A DNA stretch of 12,172 nucleotides from Rubrivivax sp. (lineage in GTDB: Bacteria > Pseudomonadota > Gammaproteobacteria > Burkholderiales > Burkholderiaceae), in the NCBI GenBank assembly GCA_004211235.1, contig SEEY01000066.1:1-12172 (forward strand), written 5' to 3'. The notes under the pieces are model-generated. The model searched no databases and was not told the DNA's origin. It was given only the letters and a program-made list of their open reading frames with translations. This document shows, one piece after another, positions 6,609-12,172 of this stretch; positions within the stretch are counted from its first letter, which is position 1, and each line of letters begins with the position of its first letter. Position numbers and translations under genes: made by a program.

Positions 6609-7061
6609 TTACTCGGCTTCCGCAACCACCTGGACGGTGATCTCGACGACCACGTCCGTGTGGGCAGCAACGCTGACCGGGAACTCGCCGACGGTCTTCA
6701 GCGGGCCGTTCGGCAGGCGCACTTGCGACTTGGCGATGGCCGTGCCGGCCTTCGTCAGCGCATCGGCAACGTCGGCGTTGGTGACGGAGCCGAACAGGCG
6801 ACCGTCAACGCCGGCCTTCTGGGCGATGCGCACGGTCTTGCCGGCGATGGCCTCACCCATCTTCTGGGCTTCGGCCAGCTTGGCGGCGGCAGCCTTCTCG
6901 AGTTCCGCGCGGCGGACTTCGAATTCCTTGATCGCGGCCTCGGTGGCGCGGCGCGCCTGCTTGGTCGGGATCAGGAAGTTGCGGGCGTAGCCGTCCTTGA
7001 CCTTGACGACGTCGCCGAGGTTGCCGAGGTTGGACACTTTTTCGAGCAGGATCACTTGCAT
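6609..7061 (-). CDS. rplI: 50S ribosomal protein L9
   Basis: This 150-residue protein starts with the L9 signature '[30 protein letters not shown]', with the N-terminal rRNA-binding domain at about residues 1-50. A long Ala/Lys/Glu-rich connecting helix spans about 41-76, and the C-terminal domain ('[16 protein letters not shown]' to the end) follows. L9 binds 23S rRNA near the L1 stalk and helps keep the reading frame. Its Shine-Dalgarno sequence AGGAGC shares bases with the rpsR stop codon (TAAGGAGC). The spacing to rpsR is only 12 bases, so translational coupling is likely. It is the last gene before the operon's hairpin terminator. Length and all regions are normal. Confidence 0.97.
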   Translation of the reverse strand: MQVILLEKVSNLGNLGDVVKVKDGYARNFLIPTKQARRATEAAIKEFEVRRAELEKAAAAKLAEAQKMGEAIAGKTVRIAQKAGVDGRLFGSVTNADVADALTKAGTAIAKSQVRLPNGPLKTVGEFPVSVAAHTDVVVEITVQVVAEAE

Positions 7062-7073
7062 GTCGTCAGCTCC

Positions 7074-7364
7074 TTAGACCTTGTGCTGGTCGCTGTACGG
7101 CAGGAAGGCCAGGAAGCGCGCGCGCTTGATGGACACCGTCAGCTGACGCTGGAAGAACGCGCGCGTGCCGGTCAGGCGAGCGGGCGTGATCTTGCCGTTC
7201 TCGGAGATGAAATCGCGCAGCGTGTCGATGTCCTTGTAGTCGATCTTCTCGACACCGGCGACGGTGAAGCGGCAGAAACGCTTGCGACGGAACAGCAACG
7301 ACTGTTGGTTGCGCTTGGGCTTCTTGTCTTTGGAGAAGCGACCTTTACCACGAAGAGGGGGCAT
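7074..7364 (-). CDS. rpsR: 30S ribosomal protein S18
   Basis: This 96-residue basic protein shows the S18 pattern: an N-terminal Arg/Lys-rich stretch with '[16 protein letters not shown]', then '[19 protein letters not shown]', '[20 protein letters not shown]' and a short tail. S18 pairs with S6 on the 30S platform, and the two genes share this operon. A good Shine-Dalgarno sequence AGAGGT (minus strand, 7370-7375) lies five bases before ATG 7364. priB ends 27 bases upstream and rplI begins 12 bases downstream. The tail beyond the core (about 15-20 residues longer than the E. coli protein overall) is common in betaproteobacteria. Confidence 0.97.
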   Translation of the reverse strand: MPPLRGKGRFSKDKKPKRNQQSLLFRRKRFCRFTVAGVEKIDYKDIDTLRDFISENGKITPARLTGTRAFFQRQLTVSIKRARFLAFLPYSDQHKV

Positions 7365-7391
7365 AAAAGACCTCTGTTAAATCTATCCGGA

Positions 7392-7703
7392 TCAATGATT
7401 TCCAGGTTCTGCGGCAGCTGCGGGTTCGATCACGGTGACATGGGCGATGAAGCCCCGGCCGTTGCGCTGGTGGGTCAGGAAACCGCGGAACACCGCGACA
7501 CCACCGACTCCCAGCGCCTGCAACTGCTTGGCCAATTCGCCCACCGCAACCGCCTTGATCTCCAGGGAGACCTTGCGCGTCTTGCCGGCTTCGACGACTT
7601 CGGATTCAGCCTTGAGGCTTGCATCCAGGGCCATCAGCCCGGCGGGTGTGTAGCGAACTTGTCCGAGTTGCTGGATCTGCGCCTTCAGGTGAAGTTCATT
7701 CAC
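7392..7703 (-). CDS. priB: Primosomal replication protein N (PriB)
   Basis: This 103-residue single OB-fold protein is related to SSB. It binds single-stranded DNA and helps PriA load DnaB at stalled or collapsed forks. Family features are 'VRYTPAGLMALDASLKAESEV', 'RKVSLEIKAVAVGELAKQL' and the C-terminal strand 'GFLTHQRNGRGFIAHVTVIEP'. It sits between rpsF and rpsR as in most beta- and gammaproteobacteria, so its identity rests on both sequence and position. The start is GTG 7703. An ATG four bases further on is out of frame, and no clear Shine-Dalgarno sequence is visible in the 64-base gap after rpsF. Translation may depend on coupling to rpsF. The product and dnaB's product act in the same restart pathway. 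Confidence 0.93.
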   Translation of the reverse strand: MNELHLKAQIQQLGQVRYTPAGLMALDASLKAESEVVEAGKTRKVSLEIKAVAVGELAKQLQALGVGGVAVFRGFLTHQRNGRGFIAHVTVIEPAAAAEPGNH

Positions 7704-7767
7704 GCTGTTTTGACGCTTCGACGACTGCTGCTCGAAAAACCTGGTTCTTCAGCGATTGAGCGTGAGC

Positions 7768-8133
7768 TCAGGCCGCTTCTTGCTGTTGCGGTGCCTTGCG
7801 GGCTTCTTCGCGCTCGACGGCCTTCATCATGACCGACGGGGTCGTGACGGCCTTGTCCTGGACCACGGTGAGGTGGCGCAGCACGGCGTCGTTGAAGCGG
7901 AAGCCGGTCTCGAGTTCGGCAAGGATTTCCTTGCTGACTTCGATGTTCAGGCACAGGTAGTGGGCCTTGCCGAGCTTCTGGATCTGGTAGGCCAGCTGAC
8001 GGCGGCCCCAGTCTTCGACACGGTGCACGACACCACCACCGGTGGTGATCAGGCCCTTGTAGCGCTCCAGCATGGCCGGAACTTGTTCGCTTTGATCCGG
8101 ATGGATCAGCAGAACGATTTCGTAGTGACGCAT
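7768..8133 (-). CDS. rpsF: 30S ribosomal protein S6
   Basis: This 121-residue protein begins '[22 protein letters not shown]', typical of S6, and continues with '[24 protein letters not shown]' and '[14 protein letters not shown]', giving the ferredoxin-like fold. S6 binds S18 and the central domain of 16S rRNA. The C-terminal tail (about residues 98-121) is charged and Ala/Gln-rich, as is usual in proteobacteria. ATG 8133 is supported by the family start and by AAGGAGT (minus strand, 8138-8144) at normal spacing. An upstream in-frame extension to 8226 is translated leader DNA. It is the first gene of the cluster, with a leader of about 100 bases and a possible promoter ahead of it. Confidence 0.97.
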   Translation of the reverse strand: MRHYEIVLLIHPDQSEQVPAMLERYKGLITTGGGVVHRVEDWGRRQLAYQIQKLGKAHYLCLNIEVSKEILAELETGFRFNDAVLRHLTVVQDKAVTTPSVMMKAVEREEARKAPQQQEAA

Positions 8134-8233
8134 AGGTACTCCTTGTGGGTTCCAGCTTTGGCGCTGTCGGAATGACCGCCTGGACTGTGGAAGCCGCGCC
8201 ACGGCGTCGACACGTGGTTGCGGCAAGGGGAAC
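8134..8233 (-). promoter_or_regulatory. rpsF mRNA leader, possible S6:S18 autoregulatory RNA
   Basis: The roughly 100-base leader can fold with a TGGCGC/GCGCCA stem (minus-strand arms near 8201-8196 and 8164-8159) enclosing a CCG trinucleotide. In many bacteria the rpsF leader carries a hairpin with a bulged CCG that the S6:S18 complex binds to repress its own operon. The match here is loose and was made by eye, so this is a suggestion only. Confidence 0.25.
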
Positions 8234-8266
8234 CCGAGATTCTAGACCGGATCCCCCGATTCCCCT
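8226..8266. repeat. Inverted repeat around the putative rpsF promoter
   Basis: AGGGGAA (8226-8232) and TTCCCCT (8260-8266) are perfect 7-base inverted copies 27 bases apart. The candidate TAGAAT element lies between them. It could be an operator, a weak stem after the symporter gene, or chance. Confidence 0.3.
8239..8244 (-). promoter_or_regulatory. Candidate -10 element of the rpsF operon
   Basis: TAGAAT on the minus strand is one base from the sigma-70 -10 consensus and lies about 105 bases upstream of the rpsF start. The best -35 match at 17-18 bases (TTAGGG/TAGGGG) is poor. It is the only AT-containing promoter-like site I can pick out in the 145-base gap between the symporter and rpsF. 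Confidence 0.35.
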
Positions 8267-8278
8267 AATGAGCCCGAC

Positions 8279-10348
8279 TCAACCCGCTCGCGGCGCCCGC
8301 AGCGCGTCGACGAAATCGCGCTCGCGCCGCCCCGGGGCGGCGGTGAGCAGGCTGGCGAGCACGAGCGCCAGCGCACCGGCGGGCACGCCGAAGAAGCCGG
8401 CCGACGCGGGCTGGATGCCCCAGATCAGCGTGGGAGGCCCGGGCAGGCCGATCATGGCTCGCAAGCCCGCCTGGGCGGTGCAGAGGTAGACCAGGCAGAC
8501 CGCCAGGCCGGTGAGCATGCCGACCAACGCGCCGATGCGGTTGGCGCGACGCCAGAAGACGCCGGCCACGAGCGCCGGGAAAAACGTCGAACCGGCAATC
8601 GAGAAGGCCGCCGTGACGACGGCCAGGATGTCGGCCGGCCGGTTGGAGGCGACGGCCGCCGCCGCCACGGCCGCGGCCAGCAGCAGTGCCTTGGACAGCG
8701 TCACCCGCCGCGTCCGCGACGCTTCGAGATTGATGGCCTTGTAGTACAGGTCGTGGGACAGAGCACTGGAGATGGCCAGCAGCAGCCCGTCCGCAGTCGA
8801 CAGCGCGGCGGCCAGCCCGCCCGCCGCGACCATGCCCGAAATGACGAAAGGCAGCCCGCCAAGTTCGGGCATGACGAGCATGACGAGGTCGGGATGCAGG
8901 TGCAGCTCGCCCAGCTGCAGCCGGCCGTCGCCGTTCAGGTCCACGGCCGACAGCAGCGCGGGGTCGACGCGCTGCCATTGGCGGATCCACGCGGGGAGCT
9001 GGTCGAACGGGGTGCCGACCAGCCCGTTGAACACCTCCGTCTTGACCATGACGGCCAGCGCCGGTGCCGTCAGATAGAGCAGACAGATGAAGACCAGCGA
9101 CCAGGCCACCGATTCCCGCGCGGTGGCGACCGACGTGGTCGTGTAGTAGCGCGCCAGCAGATGCGGCAGGCCGGCCGTGCCGACCATGAGGCAGAACATC
9201 AACGCGATGAAATTGCGACGGGATTCGCTGGCCTGCGCCTGTTCGGCAGGGCTGCCGTCCGGATTGCCGGCGAAGGGCTGGCCGTGCGGCACCTGTCCGG
9301 CGAGGGGTTGGGCCAGGCGAGTCTCGCTGACCTGCTCGCGGTGCCAGCGCTCCGACGCCTCGGCTTCCGTGCGCGGCAGCAGCGCACGCTGCTTCTCGGC
9401 GGCCTGGATCTGGGCGAGCGGGGCGCTCTCGGCCTTCAGCGCGCTGACGCGGGCCGATGCGGCCGCCTGCTCGTCGGCCAGCGCGGCGGGCACATCCGCC
9501 AGGCGAGCGAGCGCGGCGTCGGCGCGCTGCTGGTGGATGGCGCGCACCTGCAACTCGGCGGGGTCACGGATCAGCTGCTGTTCGCGTTCGGCGAGCTGAT
9601 GCAGCTGCTGCCCGTAGACGAGCTGGGGCAAAGGCCAGCCGGTCTGCTTGACGCTCAGCCAGATCACCGGCACCAGGTAGGCCAGGATCATGATCAGGTA
9701 CTGCGCCACCTGCGTCCACGTGACGGCGCGCATGCCGCCAAGGAAGGAGCAGACCAGCACGCCACCCAGCCCGACGAAGACGCCGACCTCGAAGCTCAGC
9801 CCCGTCAGCCGCGTCGTGATGAGACCCACGCCGTAGATCTGGGCGACCAGGTAGACGAAGGAGACGAGGATGCCAGACGCGGCACCGACCAGGCGCAGCG
9901 CGCGGCTCCCGAAGCGCTCGGCCAGGAAATCGCCGACCGTGAACTGGCCGAAGCGGCGCAGGTAGGGCGCGATGCACAGCGCCACGAGGCAGAAGCCGCC
10001 CGTCCAGCCAAGCACATAGGCCAGGCCCGCGTAGCCGCTCGCGTACAGCGTCCCGGCCAGGCCGATGAAGGTGGCCGCACTCATCCAGTCGGCGCCGGCA
10101 GCCATGCCGTTGTAGAGCGACGGCACGCGACGGCCGGCGACGAAGTACTCGGCCGGATCCGTCGTGCGGCAAAGGATGCCGATGATGGCGTAGATGGCCA
10201 CCGTCGCACCCAGGAAGGTGTAGCCGATCCAGGCCTTGGGCAGGCCGTGCCGTTCGGCCAACCCGAGCGCGACGACCAGCGCCACGAAGCTCAGCGTGAA
10301 CAGGGCGTAGCGGCGGTGCAGGCGGTGAACGAAGGACGGGGCGGACAC
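8279..10348 (-). CDS. Sodium/solute symporter, VC_2705-type (SSS family)
   Basis: This 689-residue inner-membrane protein has the solute:sodium symporter core. Hydrophobic segments lie near residues 14-32, 41-60, 84-104, 112-130, 155-178, 186-206 and 213-232, and after an insert near 376-396, 413-435, 490-516, 550-568, 572-598, 604-624 and 648-672. Family motifs include 'YFVAGRRVP', 'GADWMSAATFIGLAGTLY', 'FLGGMRAVTWTQVAQY' and 'GGLAAALSTADGLLL'. Residues 237-372 form a hydrophilic, Gln/Glu/Ala-rich, coiled-coil-like insert. Residues 470-481 match an EF-hand calcium loop. The closest relatives I know are VC_2705-type proteins near acetate permease ActP; the substrate cannot be told from sequence. 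The start is GTG 10348, chosen because the N-terminus then fits the family. No ribosome binding site is visible, and the ppsA terminator ends only 18 bases upstream. The gene lies between ppsA and rpsF, all on the minus strand. Confidence 0.88.
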   Translation of the reverse strand: MSAPSFVHRLHRRYALFTLSFVALVVALGLAERHGLPKAWIGYTFLGATVAIYAIIGILCRTTDPAEYFVAGRRVPSLYNGMAAGADWMSAATFIGLAGTLYASGYAGLAYVLGWTGGFCLVALCIAPYLRRFGQFTVGDFLAERFGSRALRLVGAASGILVSFVYLVAQIYGVGLITTRLTGLSFEVGVFVGLGGVLVCSFLGGMRAVTWTQVAQYLIMILAYLVPVIWLSVKQTGWPLPQLVYGQQLHQLAEREQQLIRDPAELQVRAIHQQRADAALARLADVPAALADEQAAASARVSALKAESAPLAQIQAAEKQRALLPRTEAEASERWHREQVSETRLAQPLAGQVPHGQPFAGNPDGSPAEQAQASESRRNFIALMFCLMVGTAGLPHLLARYYTTTSVATARESVAWSLVFICLLYLTAPALAVMVKTEVFNGLVGTPFDQLPAWIRQWQRVDPALLSAVDLNGDGRLQLGELHLHPDLVMLVMPELGGLPFVISGMVAAGGLAAALSTADGLLLAISSALSHDLYYKAINLEASRTRRVTLSKALLLAAAVAAAAVASNRPADILAVVTAAFSIAGSTFFPALVAGVFWRRANRIGALVGMLTGLAVCLVYLCTAQAGLRAMIGLPGPPTLIWGIQPASAGFFGVPAGALALVLASLLTAAPGRRERDFVDALRAPRAG

Positions 10349-10365
10349 GGCCAGGATGATGGCAA

Positions 10366-10400
10366 CAAAAAGCCCGGGTCTCCCTGCGGAGAACCCGGGC
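10366..10400 (-). terminator. Rho-independent terminator of ppsA
   Basis: On the minus strand, GCCCGGGTTCTCC and GGAGACCCGGGC pair as a long GC-rich stem (10372-10400) closed by a short GCA loop, with one unpaired base. Five T residues (10371-10367) follow at once. It begins 28 bases after the ppsA stop. It is the clearest intrinsic terminator in the window and also lies immediately upstream of the symporter start. Confidence 0.9.
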
Positions 10401-10428
10401 CGAACCTCGGTCGCTCAGCGGCGAAGGC

Positions 10429-12172
10429 TCACTTCCTGGCGGCCAGGCGCTGCCAGGTCTCGATGACCGTGTCGGGGTTCAGCGAGATCGAGACGATGCC
10501 CTCTTCGGCCAGCCAGTCCGCGAAGTCGGGGTGGTCGCTGGGGCCTTGGCCGCAGATGCCGATGTACTTGCCGGTGGCGCGGCAGGCGCGGATGGCGCGC
10601 GAGATCATGGCCTTGACGGCCGGATCGCGCTCGTCGAAGTCGCCGGCAAGTTGCTCCAGCCCCGAGTCGCGGTCCAGGCCGAGCGTGAGCTGGGTCAGAT
10701 CGTTGGAGCCGATGGACATGCCGTCGAAATGCTCCAGGAACTGCTCGGCCAGGATGGCGTTGCTCGGCACCTCGCACATCATGATGATGCGCAGGCCGTC
10801 CACGCCGCGCTTGAGGCCGCGCTCCGCCAGCATCTCGACCACGCGCGACGCCTGCTTCACCGTGCGCACGAACGGCACCATGATCTCGATGTTGGTCAGG
10901 CCCATCTCCTTGCGCACGCGCTTGAGCGCCTCGCACTCCATCGCGAAGGCGTCCTGGAACTCGCCGCTGATGTAGCGGGACGCGCCACGGAAGCCGAGCA
11001 TCGGGTTCTCTTCGTCCGGCTCGTAGCGACTGCCGCCGATCAGCTTGCGGTACTCGTTGGACTTGAAGTCCGACAGGCGAACGATGACCGGCCGCGGGAA
11101 GAAGGCGGCAGCAATCGTCGCGATGCCTTCTGCCAGCTTGTCGATGTAGAAGGCCCGCGGCGAGGCGTGGCCGCGGGCCACCGACTCGACGGCCTTCTTC
11201 GCCCACGTTCATCATGATCTTGATCGGGCAGTACGGCAGTTCGCCGCGGTGCACCTCGCTGACTTCGGTCTCCAGCAGGCCGTCGTAGATGTAGCCGGTG
11301 TCGCCCTCGGAGCAGGCCACCGTCACGAGCTGCCCGTCCTTGAGCAGCTCGGTCGCGTCGCCGCAGCCCACCACGGCCGGGATGCCCAGCTCGCGGGCAA
11401 TGATCGCGGCATGGCAGGTCCGGCCGCCCCGGTTGGTGACGATGGCCGACGCACGCTTCATGACCGGCTCCCAGTTGGGATCGGTCATGTCGGTGACGAG
11501 CACGTCGCCCGGCTGCACGCGGTCCATCTCGGCCACGCTTTCCACCAGCCGCACGGGGCCGGTGCCGATCTTCTGGCCGATGGCCCGGCCTTCGGCCAGC
11601 ACGGCGCTGTGGGCCTTGAGCTTGTAGGCCAGCTCGACCTGGCCGGCCGCCTGGCTCTTCACCGTCTCGGGGCGGGCCTGCAGGATGTAGATCCTGCCGT
11701 CGACGCCGTCACGGCCCCATTCGATGTCCATCGCACGGCCGTAGTGCTTCTCGATGATCAGCGCGTACTGCGCCAGCTCGGTCACTTCGGCGTCGTTCAG
11801 CGAGTAGCGGTTGCGGTGCTCGGGCACCGTGTCGACGGTCTTCACGAGCTTGCCGCTCGCGGCCTTCTCTTCCGGTGACGCGAACTCCATGCGCAGCAGC
11901 TTGGAGCCCAGGTTGCGGCGGATGATGGCCAGCTTGCCGGCCTTCAGCGCGGGCTTGTGGACGTAGAACTCGTCCGGGTTCACGGCGCCCTGCACCACCG
12001 TCTCGCCCAGGCCGTAGCTGGAGGTGATGAAGACGACGTCCTGGAAGCCGCTCTCGGTGTCGATGGTGAACATGACGCCGGCCGAGCCAAGGTCGCTGCG
12101 CACCATGCGCTGCACGCCGGCGGACAGCGCCACGTCGTTGTGAGCGAAGCCCTTGTGCACGCGGTAGCTGAT
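10429..12172 (-). pseudogene. ppsA: Phosphoenolpyruvate synthase, 5' end outside the window, disrupted by internal deletion and frameshift
   Basis: PpsA converts pyruvate and ATP to phosphoenolpyruvate, AMP and phosphate for gluconeogenesis. Codons 12172-11201 encode 324 residues of the ATP-binding and phosphohistidine regions ('[22 protein letters not shown]', '[18 protein letters not shown]'). The catalytic His (codon 11413-11411) lies in '[21 protein letters not shown]'. This frame runs to 'IMMNVG' and then loses homology. Homology resumes one base later in another frame (11199-10429, 256 residues): '[18 protein letters not shown]', '[10 protein letters not shown]', '[15 protein letters not shown]', '[17 protein letters not shown]', and the catalytic Cys (10554-10552) in 'GICGQGPSD'. 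Against E. coli PpsA (from memory, 792 residues) about 46 residues are missing. They include 'GVGLARLEF', whose Arg helps bind PEP. Both flanks are otherwise well preserved, so the lesion is recent or a sequence/assembly error. The N-terminal ~165 residues lie off the right edge. A strong terminator follows the stop. Confidence 0.85.
11200..11201 (-). other. Deletion/frameshift junction in ppsA
   Basis: Reading the minus strand, the in-frame codons AAC GTG GGC (11209-11201) are followed by a single G (11200). The second frame then starts with AAG AAG GCC (11199-11191). The lone G fits the last base of a lost codon such as CTG before the lysines. The missing segment would then be a multiple of three plus two, around 137 bases if 46 residues are affected. 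Confidence 0.75.

Noticed and set aside
6660..7832. 390-codon plus-strand frame across rplI, rpsR and priB
   Set aside because: It is antisense to three conserved genes and crosses their boundaries, so it is a shadow.
8753..10975. 740-codon plus-strand open frame opposite the symporter and ppsA
   Set aside because: It is a GC-driven antisense frame of low complexity spanning two unrelated genes and a terminator.
11194..11206. Programmed ribosomal frameshift in ppsA
   Set aside because: There is no convincing slippery heptamer, and frameshifting cannot restore the ~46 missing conserved residues. A deletion or sequence error explains both facts.
1..12172. CRISPR arrays, tRNA genes, insertion sequences, prophage or defence genes
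   Set aside because: No repeated spacer pattern, cloverleaf-like region, transposase or integrase motif, or phage protein was seen on either strand.

Overview
The window is high-GC, densely packed bacterial chromosome, most likely from a betaproteobacterium of the order Burkholderiales (Rubrivivax/Roseateles/Leptothrix-like). The best evidence is the minus-strand gene order rpsF-priB-rpsR-rplI-dnaB. The protein families present also fit: a PA0069-type radical SAM enzyme, TrxC with a zinc-ribbon N-terminus, and a VC_2705-type sodium/solute symporter. Nearly all the DNA is coding and the longest gap is about 195 bases. I see no tRNA, rRNA, CRISPR array, insertion sequence or prophage gene.

Layout from left to right. 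(1) Plus strand: the C-terminal 360 residues of a TPR protein cut by the left edge, then an EptA-type lipid A phosphoethanolamine transferase. (2) Minus strand, convergent with eptA: a PA0069-family radical SAM protein. Its start codon abuts a near-perfect LexA (SOS) operator. (3) Plus strand, divergent from it: trxC (thioredoxin 2), overlapping a stand-alone CheY-like receiver protein by 14 bases. (4) Minus strand: the ribosomal protein/replication cluster rpsF-priB-rpsR-rplI. A hairpin terminator follows it, then dnaB, whose start is preceded by an exact DnaA-box sequence. (5) Minus strand, upstream of rpsF: a large sodium/solute symporter with a charged insert and an EF-hand-like loop. (6) Minus strand at the right edge: ppsA (phosphoenolpyruvate synthase). 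Its 5' end lies outside the window. It carries an internal deletion of about 46 codons plus a frame change, and an excellent Rho-independent terminator follows it.

How the genes relate. priB and dnaB both serve replication restart and fork movement, and sit with three ribosomal protein genes in a classic growth-linked cluster. The radical SAM gene looks like a DNA-damage-inducible repair-related enzyme. trxC and the receiver gene form a small two-gene unit. ppsA would feed gluconeogenesis, but as read here it cannot encode a normal enzyme.

I do not see a wholly new multi-gene system. The items most worth checking are the SOS box on the radical SAM gene, the ppsA lesion, the DnaA box at dnaB, and the trxC/receiver overlap.
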